Part shown: positions 8,858 through 17,723 of the stretch, piece after piece
Layout of the letters: each line of letters begins with the position of its first letter
Position numbering within the stretch: position 1 is the first letter of the stretch
DNA from: Prolixibacteraceae bacterium UBA1413
GTDB lineage: Bacteria > Bacteroidota > Bacteroidia > Bacteroidales > Prolixibacteraceae
NCBI GenBank assembly: GCA_002304925.1
Contig: DBPT01000016.1
Coordinates: forward strand, 1 to 46,427
Length of the DNA: 46,427 nucleotides
Reading direction: 5' to 3'
The notes under the pieces: model-generated
Told to the model about the DNA's origin: nothing
The model's input: only the letters and a program-made list of their open reading frames with translations
Databases searched by the model: none
Made by a program: the position numbers and the translations under genes

Positions 8858-10078
8858 TTATACCTTAGTTGTCTCCCCCTCCGATTTGGCGATGGTGACA
8901 GCTCCACAGGTATCGCTCCACACGTTCACGGTGGTTCTTGACATGTCAAGGATCAGGTCAACGGACAGGATCAGTCCGATCCCTTCAAGTGGCAGGTGAA
9001 CGGAAGTCAGTACCACCGTCATCATTACCAGTCCGGCCATCGGAATTCCGGCAGCCCCTATGGAAGCTAGCAGAGCGGTGGTGACGATGATGAACTGCTG
9101 TGTCACAGTCAGTTCAATGCCATACACCTGGGAGATGAAGATGGCTGCCACGCATTCATAGAGTGCCGTTCCGTCCATGTTGATGGTTGCTCCCAGGGGA
9201 AGGATAAAACTGGAGATTCTGTTGGATACGCCGCTTTTATGTTCCACGGCTTCCATGGTCAGCGGCAGCGTGGCACTTGAAGAAGCCGTTGAAAAGGCGG
9301 TCAGCAACGGAGTGGCCATGTTGCGGAAGTGTTTCACAGGATTTGCCTTTCCGATAAACCTGACAATAAGCGGAAGGGTGACAACGGTATGAAACAGAAG
9401 CCCGGCGAAAACCGTGATCATATAAATGGCCATACTCCCGGCAATGTCACCCAGTTTGTCGGCATTGGCCGCTACTTCACGTGTCACGATGCCCAGAATT
9501 CCAAATGGTGTGAAGCGGATTACGAACATGGTGACTTTCATCATGACCTCGAAAAAGCCCTCAAAGAAAGAGGTCATTTTAACCCTGTAATGGTCCTGCA
9601 CCCGGGTAATGAAAAAACCGAAAAGAACGGCAAAAAAGATAACAGGAAGGACTTCCCCGCGTGCCATGGTATCCACGATATTTTCAGGGACGATCCGCAT
9701 GAAAATGTCAGAGAGTTTACCTGAAGCCCCCTGCACTTCCGTTACGGTTTCGGTAAAGCCCAGGTGTACCCCAACGCCCGGTTTGATGATATTCACCAGA
9801 AACAGGCCGGTCAGGATGGCCAGTAAACTGGTCACGATATAGTAAGTAATCGTTTTAAGGCCAATCCTTCCCAGACTGCGGCCACTTTCTATACTGGTGA
9901 CTCCACTCACGATAGAGCTGAAAATCAAAGGGATGATGACCATTTTGAGGCCTCGGAGAAAAAGATCCCCCATCCAGGAGAGATATCTTGCGGAGGAGGG
10001 TACAAAATAACCCAGAATAACCGCCACAACCAGTGCGATCAGAATCTGCCAGTGTAACTTCAGTTTTAAGAGTTTCAT
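8858..10078 (-). CDS. Dicarboxylate/amino acid:cation symporter (DAACS family)
   Basis: A 406-residue inner-membrane secondary transporter of the GltP/GltPh/DctA fold. The diagnostic substrate-site motifs are all present: SSSATLP in hairpin 1 (266-272), NMDGTA in TM7 (300-305), GAAGIP in hairpin 2 (341-346), and D378, R381, T382 and N385 in TM8. An Arg at the position corresponding to R397 of GltPh favours acidic amino acids or dicarboxylates with Na+ or H+ coupling. It is transcribed divergently from fucI across a 138-base region, where a sugar permease would be expected. Whether it belongs functionally to the fucose genes is unknown. Confidence 0.92.
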   Translation of the reverse strand: MKLLKLKLHWQILIALVVAVILGYFVPSSARYLSWMGDLFLRGLKMVIIPLIFSSIVSGVTSIESGRSLGRIGLKTITYYIVTSLLAILTGLFLVNIIKPGVGVHLGFTETVTEVQGASGKLSDIFMRIVPENIVDTMARGEVLPVIFFAVLFGFFITRVQDHYRVKMTSFFEGFFEVMMKVTMFVIRFTPFGILGIVTREVAANADKLGDIAGSMAIYMITVFAGLLFHTVVTLPLIVRFIGKANPVKHFRNMATPLLTAFSTASSSATLPLTMEAVEHKSGVSNRISSFILPLGATINMDGTALYECVAAIFISQVYGIELTVTQQFIIVTTALLASIGAAGIPMAGLVMMTVVLTSVHLPLEGIGLILSVDLILDMSRTTVNVWSDTCGAVTIAKSEGETTKV

Positions 10079-10160
10079 AACCGGTTAATTAGTCGGCTTA
10101 AAAATAGTTAAAAATGAATGCCATCATCTTTATTTTCCATTTTAAGTTGTAGATTGCAGC

Positions 10161-10185
10161 ACAGTACAGTACAATACAGTTTTGA
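10161..10185 (+). promoter_or_regulatory. fucI: Pentamer repeat and -7-like element upstream of fucI
   Basis: Positions 10161-10180 are four tandem pentamers, ACAGT ACAGT ACAAT ACAGT. The last runs into TACAGTTTTG (10176-10185), a -7-like element with one extra spacer base. It lies about 30 bases upstream of the fucI ATG and could be an operator for the GntR regulator encoded next door (inference). Confidence 0.3.
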
Positions 10186-10216
10186 AAATTTGTAAACCAA
10201 TTAAATCATTAAAGCT

Positions 10217-12004
10217 ATGTCATTCAGATTGATAGGAGAATATCCAAAAGTAGGTATCCGGCCTGTGATTGACGGCCGTCAGGGAGGTGTCAGGGAGAGT
10301 TTGGAAGAACAGACCATGTCCATGGCGAAAAATGCAGCGGCGCTGATTTCGTCCCGGTTATGTTATCCGGATGGTACTCCGGTGAAATGTGTGATTTCCG
10401 ACTCCACGATTGGCAGGGTTCCCGAGGCTGCAGCCTGTCAGGAAAAGTTTGAGCGGGAAGGGGTGGGATTGACCCTGACGGTAACGCCATGCTGGTGTTA
10501 CGGTACGGAAACCATTGACATGAATCCCTGGTATCCGAAGGCCATCTGGGGGTTTAACGGAACGGAGCGGCCGGGAGCCGTTTACCTGGCTGCGGCCCTG
10601 GCGGGCCATAACCAGAAGGGGCTTCCTGCCTTCGGCATTTATGGCCGTGATGTGCAGGACAATACCGATACCTCGATCCCCGTCGATGTGGAAACAAAAA
10701 TCCTCCGTTTTGTGAAAGCCGGACTTGCGGTTTCCATGATGCGGGGTAAGTCCTATCTCGGCATTGGAGGACAGTGCATGGGCATCGCCGGGTCGGTGGT
10801 AAATCATGATTTCTTTCAGGATTACCTGGGAATCCGGGTTGAAGGAATTGACGAGGTGGAGATTCTACGTCGTATTGAAAAAGGGATGTTTGATCCTGAA
10901 GAATATGAAAGGGCCATGCGTTGGACCGAAAAGTACTGCAAGGTCAATGAGGGTGCCGATTATAACACGCCTGACATCAGGAGTGACAGGGCACAAAAGG
11001 ATAAGGAATGGGAGTTTGTGGTGAAGATGACCCTTATCATCAGGGATTTGATGACGGGTAATCCGGTTTTGAGAAAGATGGGATTTCTGGAGGAAGCCCT
11101 GGGGCACAATGCCATTGCGGCAGGTTTTCAGGGACAGCGGCAATGGACCGATTTTCTGCCTAACGGTGATTTCAGCGAAGCATTGCTGTGTTCCTCATTT
11201 GACTGGAACGGGATCAGGGAAGCCTTTGTCCTGGCTACCGAAAACGATTCCCTCAACGGGGTCGCCATGCTTTTCGGCCACCTGTTGACCAATTCTGCCT
11301 CCATATTTTCAGATGTGCGTACTTTCTGGAGCCCTGAGGCAGTAAAAAGGGTTTCGGGATATGAACTGGAAGGCGTCGCAGCCAACGGGATCATTCACCT
11401 GATTAATTCAGGTGCCACCTGTCTGGATGCTACCGGGATGCAGGAAGATGAGCATGGAAATCCGGTCATGAAGCCTTTCTGGAAGATCACTCCGGGAGAG
11501 GTTGAAAAATGCCTGAAAGCGACCACCTGGTATCCTGCAAGCAAAGGTTATTTCAGGGGTGGCGGATTCTCATCCAATTTCCTGTCGAAAGGCGGCATGC
11601 CGGTGACCATGTGCCGGCTGAACCTTATCAAGGGACAGGGGCCGATACTTCAGATTGCCGAAGGATGGACGGTGGAAATTCCCGCACATGTCCATCAGTT
11701 GATCAACGAGCGGACCGACAGGACATGGCCCACCACCTGGTTTGCTCCCCGGCTGACCGGTAAAAGCCATTTCAAGGATGTTTACAGTGTGATGAACAAC
11801 TGGGGAGCCAACCACGGCGCTATCAGTTACGGTCATATCGGCGCCGATCTGATCACCCTGGCTTCTATCCTGCGTATTCCCGTGTGCATGCACAATGTGG
11901 AGGAGAAAGAAATTTTCCGTCCGGCTGCATGGAACGGATTCGGAATGGACCCGGAAGGGGCTGATTACCGGGCTTGTGCGAATTTCGGACCGCTTTACAA
12001 ATAG
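10217..12004 (+). CDS. fucI: L-fucose isomerase
   Basis: A 595-residue cytoplasmic aldose-ketose isomerase converting L-fucose to L-fuculose, usually Mn-dependent and hexameric. Similarity to E. coli FucI is obvious along the whole length: NAIAAGFQGQRQWTD, SSFDWNGIREAFV, TENDSLNGVAML, FRGGGFSSNFL, GANHGAISYGHIGAD and the C-terminal ANFGPLYK. The metal and catalytic residues equivalent to E. coli E337, D361 and H528 are present as E342, D366 and H533. The length matches the family (~590). It probably forms an operon with the GntR gene 61 bases downstream. Some members also act on D-arabinose. Confidence 0.97.
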   Translation: MSFRLIGEYPKVGIRPVIDGRQGGVRESLEEQTMSMAKNAAALISSRLCYPDGTPVKCVISDSTIGRVPEAAACQEKFEREGVGLTLTVTPCWCYGTETIDMNPWYPKAIWGFNGTERPGAVYLAAALAGHNQKGLPAFGIYGRDVQDNTDTSIPVDVETKILRFVKAGLAVSMMRGKSYLGIGGQCMGIAGSVVNHDFFQDYLGIRVEGIDEVEILRRIEKGMFDPEEYERAMRWTEKYCKVNEGADYNTPDIRSDRAQKDKEWEFVVKMTLIIRDLMTGNPVLRKMGFLEEALGHNAIAAGFQGQRQWTDFLPNGDFSEALLCSSFDWNGIREAFVLATENDSLNGVAMLFGHLLTNSASIFSDVRTFWSPEAVKRVSGYELEGVAANGIIHLINSGATCLDATGMQEDEHGNPVMKPFWKITPGEVEKCLKATTWYPASKGYFRGGGFSSNFLSKGGMPVTMCRLNLIKGQGPILQIAEGWTVEIPAHVHQLINERTDRTWPTTWFAPRLTGKSHFKDVYSVMNNWGANHGAISYGHIGADLITLASILRIPVCMHNVEEKEIFRPAAWNGFGMDPEGADYRACANFGPLYK

Positions 12005-12065
12005 TTCTTTCCCGATTCATGGCTCGGTGCATTTCCCGGGATGAAAATCATGAGGAAAGTTTTCT

Positions 12066-13064
12066 ATGAACAGAACGAAGATTCCCGCAAAGCAGGAGGA
12101 TGGTTCTACCAAGATCCGCACCCTCGTGAATTATCTGACCGAGGCGATGGGAAGCGGGACTTTTGCTGAGGGGGGGCAATTGCCTTCCCTCAACGAGGTC
12201 AGTCGTCAGACCGGTTTCTCGCGTGATACGGTAGCCAAGGCGTATGCTATTCTGAAAGCACGGGATTTGATCGAATCCGTTCCGGCAAAGGGATTTTTTG
12301 TTAAAGGCCAAACCCGGAGGATCTTCATGCTCCTTGACGATTTCAGCTCTTTTAAAGAACAACTTTATCAGGCATTCCGCGAAAATCTCCCTGACTTGTG
12401 GACCGTCGACCTTTTATTCCACCATTATAACGAGGAAATTTTTGACCAGTTGGTGCGGAATGCAGCCGGAAGATACAACATGTATGTGGTGATGAACATT
12501 TCCAACCGGAAGCTTCACCCTGTTTTGAAAGAAATCGATCCGGCAAGGTTGCTTATTCTCGATATGGGAAGCGGTGAACGACCGGAAACCAACTATCTGT
12601 TGCAGGATTTTGATGAGGCTGTCGAGATTTGTCTTGAAGGTGGTATCGACCGTATCAAAAAATACAGGCAGGTTATCCTGGTGTGGTCGGCCCGGAAAAC
12701 ACCCCATCCCCCCGAAACCATATCTGCCGTTCGTCGGTTCTGCAGGATGCACGACCTTGGTTTCAAGCTGATACCGGAGGCTGATGAAAAAATGATCCAG
12801 CCTGGCCACCTCTATTTTGTGATCAGGGAGAGCGATCTGGTGAAAGTGGTAAAAGCTTGTCAGGATCGTCAACTGGTGCCGGGTCAGGATGTGGGTATCC
12901 TGGCATACAACGATACGCCCATGAAAGAGATTGCAGGCAACGGTATTACCGTTATTTCCGTTGACTTCAGGGAAATGGGAAAAAAGGCGGCCGGTTTTGT
13001 TACCACCAGGCAGAGAATAAGGGAATTTTTACCATCTTCACTCCTCATTCGTCAATCTTTGTAA
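12066..13064 (+). CDS. GntR-family transcriptional regulator with sugar-sensing domain (FucR-like)
   Basis: A 332-residue one-component regulator. Residues ~15-80 are a GntR winged helix (TKIRTLVNYLTEAM..., LPSLNEVSRQTGFSRDTVAKAYAIL, LIESVPAKGFFV). Residues ~85-330 form a periplasmic-binding-protein-like effector domain with a LacI-type ending (DVGILAYNDTPMKEIAGNGITVIS, DFREMGKKAAGF). This architecture and its place directly after fucI match the fucose repressor FucR of Bacteroides thetaiotaomicron, so it probably senses L-fucose or a derivative. This is inference from context. It overlaps no neighbour; the next gene starts 12 bases later. Confidence 0.88.
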   Translation: MNRTKIPAKQEDGSTKIRTLVNYLTEAMGSGTFAEGGQLPSLNEVSRQTGFSRDTVAKAYAILKARDLIESVPAKGFFVKGQTRRIFMLLDDFSSFKEQLYQAFRENLPDLWTVDLLFHHYNEEIFDQLVRNAAGRYNMYVVMNISNRKLHPVLKEIDPARLLILDMGSGERPETNYLLQDFDEAVEICLEGGIDRIKKYRQVILVWSARKTPHPPETISAVRRFCRMHDLGFKLIPEADEKMIQPGHLYFVIRESDLVKVVKACQDRQLVPGQDVGILAYNDTPMKEIAGNGITVISVDFREMGKKAAGFVTTRQRIREFLPSSLLIRQSL

Positions 13065-13076
13065 AACAAAAGAATT

Positions 13077-14573
13077 ATGGTTCAGCATTTCGTAATGATA
13101 ATCAGTCTCATGCTCTTTTCTTTCGGCGGGATCTCCCGGAAACCTGTAAATGAAACGTTCCCTGTTGCTACTGACATAGGAAATCCGGCCATCAGCGGGG
13201 GATTTTATTATGACAAAAATTTTCAAAGCTGGCTTTTGACTGCTTCAGGCATCAACATGTGGGGCAATCGTGATGAGTTCTTCTTTCTTTCTCGCACCAT
13301 CGTTGAGGACTGCATTTTCTCTGCGAACGTGGTCTTCCGGGGTGTCGGGACAGATCCCCACCGGAAGGCGGGCGTGATGTTCCGGGCTTCGCTTGACGAT
13401 GATTCCCCTTATGTGGATGTTGCCGTGCATGGCGATGGCCTCACCTCCTTACAGTACAGGTCCGAAAAGGGAGGCAAAACCCGGGAGGTGACCACACAGG
13501 TGAAGGCTCCCGGTTTCATTCAGCTTGAGAAGTCGGGAAATACCTACATCATGAGGGTATCGAAAGATCAGACCCCCCTGGATGAAGTGGCTTCGGTAAC
13601 CGTATCGCTGGGGGAGGAAATCCATGCCGGATTGTTTGTCTGTTCCCACAATGCGCAGGTCACCGAACAGGCTCTTTTTACAAACGTACGGATTGACATT
13701 CCCGCGGAAGTGCGGGGTGGGGAGCAGGCTCCTCCATCACCTTCCCGCCTTGAAATTCTGGATGTGATGACCGGAAATCGGAAAGTGGTGCTCACCACGG
13801 AAAAGCATCTTGAAGCCCCCAACTGGTCACGCAACGGAAAGTTTTTGATTTATAACCAGGAAGGAAAGCTTTACCGGTTTTCCCTGAAGCGCAAAAAGAG
13901 CAGGGAGATCAATACCGGTTTTGCCGATGCCAACAACAATGACCATGGTATCTCCTTCGATGGGAAAACGCTGGCCATCAGCCACCATCTCCGGGAGAAC
14001 GGTCATCAGCACTCCATCATTTATACCCTGCCGGTGAAAGGCGGCGTTCCCGACAGGATCACCCAACTGGGACCATCCTATTGGCATGGCTGGTCTCCCG
14101 ACGGGAAATGGCTGACCTATTGTGCAGAAAGAAATGGTAACTACGACGTGTATAAAATTCCATCGAAGGGCGGGTCAGAGGTACGCCTGACCACGTCAGC
14201 GGGGCTCGATGACGGTCCGGAATTTTCTCCCGACGGGGAATGGATCTATTTTAATTCGGTACGGAGCGGTACCATGCAGATTTGGCGGATGAAGTCCGAT
14301 GGATCGGGCCAGGAGCAGGTAACCCATGACCAGTTTAACAATTGGTTTGCACATCCTTCACCCGACGGCAAGTGGCTCATTTTTATCTCTTACCGTCCGG
14401 AAGTGCCCGCCGGTGACCATCCCCGGAATCAACGGGTCATGTTGCGCATGATGCCCTTAGGGGGCGGCCCGGTGAAGACGGTAGCCTTCCTTTATGGCGG
14501 ACAGGGAACCCTTAATGTACCATCCTGGAGCCCCGACTCCCGGAAAGTGGCCTTCGTGAGCTACACTTACTAA
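13077..14573 (+). CDS. Secreted TolB-like beta-propeller protein with N-terminal lectin-like domain
   Basis: A 498-residue exported protein. The N-terminus is hydrophobic (MIISLMLFSFGGIS) and looks like a signal peptide; the ATG at 13095 is an alternative start. Residues ~35-215 resemble a concanavalin-like DUF1349-type domain (ANVVFRGVGTDPHRKAGVMFRA, YRSEKGGKTREV). Residues ~225-498 are TolB/PD40 propeller blades with repeated WSRNGKFLIY, WSPDGKWLTY, FSPDGEWIYF, PSPDGKWLIF and WSPDSRKVAF motifs, giving about six blades. It starts 12 bases after the regulator and is probably the third gene of a fucI operon. Its function is unknown; glycan sensing or binding is a guess from context. Confidence 0.8.
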   Translation: MVQHFVMIISLMLFSFGGISRKPVNETFPVATDIGNPAISGGFYYDKNFQSWLLTASGINMWGNRDEFFFLSRTIVEDCIFSANVVFRGVGTDPHRKAGVMFRASLDDDSPYVDVAVHGDGLTSLQYRSEKGGKTREVTTQVKAPGFIQLEKSGNTYIMRVSKDQTPLDEVASVTVSLGEEIHAGLFVCSHNAQVTEQALFTNVRIDIPAEVRGGEQAPPSPSRLEILDVMTGNRKVVLTTEKHLEAPNWSRNGKFLIYNQEGKLYRFSLKRKKSREINTGFADANNNDHGISFDGKTLAISHHLRENGHQHSIIYTLPVKGGVPDRITQLGPSYWHGWSPDGKWLTYCAERNGNYDVYKIPSKGGSEVRLTTSAGLDDGPEFSPDGEWIYFNSVRSGTMQIWRMKSDGSGQEQVTHDQFNNWFAHPSPDGKWLIFISYRPEVPAGDHPRNQRVMLRMMPLGGGPVKTVAFLYGGQGTLNVPSWSPDSRKVAFVSYTY

Positions 14574-14577
14574 TTCT

Positions 14578-14656
14578 GAGGTTAAGGTTGAGGGTGAGAT
14601 TGTCGGCTCCCCCAAAGCTTCGGCGACCGAAGAAGCTTGAGGGTGAGGGAAAGAGG
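14578..14656. repeat. Intergenic composite repeat, copy 2
   Basis: The gap between the convergent propeller and typA genes begins with hexamers GAGGTT AAGGTT GAGGGT (14578-14595), the reverse complement of the CTTAAC/CTCAAC type. The core at 14603-14643 aligns (minus strand) to 8775-8815 at 31 of 41 positions, followed by more GAGGGTGAGGG. An imperfect stem AAGCTTCGG...CCGAAG-AAGCTT may also act as a terminator. Confidence 0.6.
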
Positions 14657-14657
14657 A

Positions 14658-16472
14658 TCAGTTAGCAGCTTCCTTATTCCTGGCGCGCTTCCGGTCATTC
14701 TCGTCAAGCAGGATTTTCCTGATCCGCATCGACTTAGGGGTGATTTCGATGTATTCGTCGACGGCGATGTATTCCATGGCTTCTTCGAGTGAAAAGCGGA
14801 TGGGCGGACTCAGGATTGCTTTGTCATCGGAACCCGAAGCCCGCATGTTGGTCAGTTTTTTGGTGATGGCCACATTGACGGTGAGGTCGTCGTAGCGGCT
14901 GTTTTCCCCGATCACCTGTCCGGCGTAGACCTCTTCCCCGGGAAAAATGAAAAACCGGCCACGGTCCTGTAATTTGTTGATGGAGTACGCGATGGCCGTC
15001 CCGGTTTCCAGCGCGATTAGCGCCCCGTTGCGCTTGATGCCCATATCTCCCTTCCAGGGTTCATAATCCTTGAAACGGTGTGCCATGATGGCTTCGCCTT
15101 CCGTGGCTGTCATCATCTGGTTTCTGAGTCCGATAATTCCCCTCGACGGGATGGAGAATTCCAGATGGGCGCGTTCATTCTTTACTTCGAAGAGGATCAT
15201 CTCTCCTTTGCGTTGCGAAACCAGTTCGATCACTTTGCCGGCAAATTCTTCCGGTACCTGAACTGTAAGAGATTCCACAGGTTCGTGCTTCACTCCTTCG
15301 ATTTCCCGGATGATGACTTTTGGCTGACCGACCTGGAGTTCATACCCTTCCCGGCGCATGGTCTCAATCAGGATGGATAGATGAAGGATACCCCTTCCGT
15401 AAACTATGAATGTGTCAGCAGAACTTGCATCCTCCACTTTCAGGGCAAGGTTCTTTTCGGTTTCCTTGTACAATCTTTCACGTAACTGGCGTGAGGTGAC
15501 AAAGATCCCTTCCCGTCCGAAAAAAGGAGAGTTGTTGGAGGCGAACACCATGCTCATGGTCGGCTCATCAACATGGATATGGGATAGGCCTTCAGGATCA
15601 ATAAGGTCAGCGATGGTGTCGCCGATTTCGAAATTCTCCATGCCAAAAATGGCGCAGATTTCACCGGACCGGACTGGTTTTTTGGTTTTTTCTTTTCCGA
15701 GACCCTCGAAGAGATATACTTCCTTCGCTGTATTTTTCACTTGGTTTCCATCGCGTTTTACCAGCATTACCTGGCTTCCGGGGATCAGGGAGCCGCGGCT
15801 CACCCTGCCCACCGCTATCCGTCCCAGGTAAGAGGAGTAATCCAGCGAGGTAATCCGCATCTGAAGTGAGCCTTCCACATACCGGGCCGGAGGAATATGT
15901 GTGATAATGGTATCGAGCAAATAACTGACATCTTCGGTGGGCGTTTTCCAGTCAGGCCCCATCCACCCTTGTTTTGAGGAGCCATAGACCGTGGGGAAAT
16001 CAAGTTGGTCCTCCGTGGCATCCAGACTGTACATCAGGTCGAAGACTTTTTCATGAGTTTCGTCGGGATTGCAGTTGGGTTTGTCAACCTTGTTGATTAC
16101 CACCACCGGTTTTAGCCTCAGTTCCAGGGCTTTCTGCAACACGAAACGGGTCTGGGGCATGGGGCCTTCAAAGGCATCCACAATGAGCAAGACCCCATCT
16201 GCCATGTTCAGTACCCGCTCCACTTCACCTCCGAAATCGGAGTGGCCGGGCGTGTCGATGACATTGATCTTCACATTTTTGTAGCGTATCGACACGTTCT
16301 TGCTCAGGATGGTAATCCCCCTTTCCCGCTCCAGTTCATTGCTATCGAGGATCAGTTCCCTGACCTCCTGGTTTTTACGAAAAAGCTTAACCTGATAAAG
16401 AATGCGGTCAACGAGGGTGGTTTTTCCATGGTCCACGTGGGCAATAACGGCGATATTCCTGATCTCTTCCAT
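14658..16472 (-). CDS. typA: Ribosome-associated GTPase TypA/BipA
   Basis: A 604-residue translational GTPase involved in 50S assembly and stress or cold responses. Visible features are G1 AHVDHGKTTL (~11-20), switch I ERERGITI, G3 DTPGHSDFGGEVER, G4 NKVDKPN, the EF-G-like domains, and the BipA-specific C-terminal domain (RGRFFIFPGEEVYAGQVIGE, then NVAITKKLTNMRASGSDD). The length is standard. Its nearest promoter-like element is about 170 bases upstream, giving an unusually long leader. Confidence 0.97.
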   Translation of the reverse strand: MEEIRNIAVIAHVDHGKTTLVDRILYQVKLFRKNQEVRELILDSNELERERGITILSKNVSIRYKNVKINVIDTPGHSDFGGEVERVLNMADGVLLIVDAFEGPMPQTRFVLQKALELRLKPVVVINKVDKPNCNPDETHEKVFDLMYSLDATEDQLDFPTVYGSSKQGWMGPDWKTPTEDVSYLLDTIITHIPPARYVEGSLQMRITSLDYSSYLGRIAVGRVSRGSLIPGSQVMLVKRDGNQVKNTAKEVYLFEGLGKEKTKKPVRSGEICAIFGMENFEIGDTIADLIDPEGLSHIHVDEPTMSMVFASNNSPFFGREGIFVTSRQLRERLYKETEKNLALKVEDASSADTFIVYGRGILHLSILIETMRREGYELQVGQPKVIIREIEGVKHEPVESLTVQVPEEFAGKVIELVSQRKGEMILFEVKNERAHLEFSIPSRGIIGLRNQMMTATEGEAIMAHRFKDYEPWKGDMGIKRNGALIALETGTAIAYSINKLQDRGRFFIFPGEEVYAGQVIGENSRYDDLTVNVAITKKLTNMRASGSDDKAILSPPIRFSLEEAMEYIAVDEYIEITPKSMRIRKILLDENDRKRARNKEAAN

Positions 16473-16644
16473 CTGTTTCTGAATTTCGGTGAGCGCATTG
16501 ACTATATCTGTTCTCTGAGCCAGTTAAGCGTTAATGCTTGTTCTCTTCTTATGGCTGATCCCGTGCTGAAACCCGTCGAACTCATCCCGGTTTCGCAGGA
16601 TTTGTTTCTCCATTGCTCTGCAGCGGGGAGTTTCAATTGGGCTG

Positions 16645-16652
16645 CAAAAGTA
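16645..16652 (-). promoter_or_regulatory. typA: -7 promoter element for typA
   Basis: The minus strand reads TACTTTTG, an exact TAnnTTTG match. It lies 172 bases upstream of the typA ATG, so a transcript would carry a leader of about 165 bases. The rest of the 304-base gap 16473-16776 holds no recognisable gene. Near the kdsA start are CCTAA...TTAGG (16755-16770), a short hairpin, and a weak -7-like TATCTTTC at 16738-16745. Confidence 0.45.
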
Positions 16653-16776
16653 TAAAAGGAAATACTTCCTGTGTTGGGATGACGTTTTTTCCTGATAAGT
16701 ACGATGAAGTTTTAACATTAGAATGGCACATTTTTAATATCTTTCCGGCATAATCCTAAACTCCGTTAGGTGAATC

Positions 16777-17628
16777 ATGATTCAATCAATAGAAAAAATA
16801 AGACATGCCGGTTCGGGGAATTTCCTGTTAATGGCAGGTCCCTGCGCCATTGAGGATGAGGCAATGGCCTTTCAGATTGCCGAAAGGATTTATGGCATTG
16901 CAGAACGTTTGGAGCTTCCCTGGATTTTCAAGGGATCTTACAGGAAAGCCAACCGGTCGAGGCTTGACTCCTTTTCAGGGATAGGTGACAATCAGGCTCT
17001 GAAAATTCTCAGAAAGATAGGCGAGGCATTCGCCATTCCGGTGGTGACCGATATTCATGCTGCGGCGGAGGCTGCAATGGCTGCAGCCTATGTCGATGTG
17101 CTGCAGATTCCGGCATTTTTGTGCCGGCAGACCGACCTTCTGGTGGCCGCGGCCGTAACGGGGAAAGTGGTCAACATCAAAAAGGGACAGTTCCTTTCCC
17201 CCCAGGCCATGAAATTTGCCGTTGACAAGGTGCGGTTAAGCGGCAACAACAGAATCATTCTTACAGAGCGGGGTGCCATGTTCGGGTACCAGGATCTGGT
17301 GGTGGACTACCGGGGGATTCCGGAAATGCAGGCTTTCGGATGTCCCGTGGTCCTGGATATCACCCATTCTCTCCAACAGCCCAACCAGGCGTCAGGGGTG
17401 ACAGGAGGAAAGCCGCAACTCATCGAAACCATCGCACGGGCGGGGATTGCTGCCGGGGCTGACGGGATTTTCATTGAAACCCATCCCGATCCGGCTGCCG
17501 CCTTGTCGGACGGCGCCAATATGCTCCACCTTGACAGACTGGAAAATTTGCTGCAACGATTGACACAAATCCGAAAGACCATATTAAGCTTTTCTGAAAG
17601 ATCAGAGGATCAGAATATCAGAGGGTGA
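16777..17628 (+). CDS. kdsA: 3-deoxy-8-phosphooctulonate synthase (KDO-8-P synthase)
   Basis: A 283-residue cytoplasmic aldolase condensing PEP and D-arabinose-5-phosphate to Kdo-8-phosphate, the precursor of the lipid A-core sugar Kdo. Motifs: GSYRKANRSRLDSFSG, TDIHAAAEA, IPAFLCRQTDLL, NIKKGQFLSPQ, LTERGAMFGY and IETHPDPAAALSDG. The metal-ligand set is present as C23 (AGPCAIE), H197, E234 and D245, so this is the metal-dependent class (as in Aquifex) rather than the Asn-containing E. coli class. The last ~15 residues are a divergent tail. It is divergent from typA. Confidence 0.97.
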   Translation: MIQSIEKIRHAGSGNFLLMAGPCAIEDEAMAFQIAERIYGIAERLELPWIFKGSYRKANRSRLDSFSGIGDNQALKILRKIGEAFAIPVVTDIHAAAEAAMAAAYVDVLQIPAFLCRQTDLLVAAAVTGKVVNIKKGQFLSPQAMKFAVDKVRLSGNNRIILTERGAMFGYQDLVVDYRGIPEMQAFGCPVVLDITHSLQQPNQASGVTGGKPQLIETIARAGIAAGADGIFIETHPDPAAALSDGANMLHLDRLENLLQRLTQIRKTILSFSERSEDQNIRG

Positions 17629-17723
17629 GCATTGCGAAAGAAGGAGGAATGGAAAATTGGTGCGGGAGTGTAATGGCACCGCAAAATGTAATACTAATTT
17701 GCTGAAATTAATAAATTCGGAGA

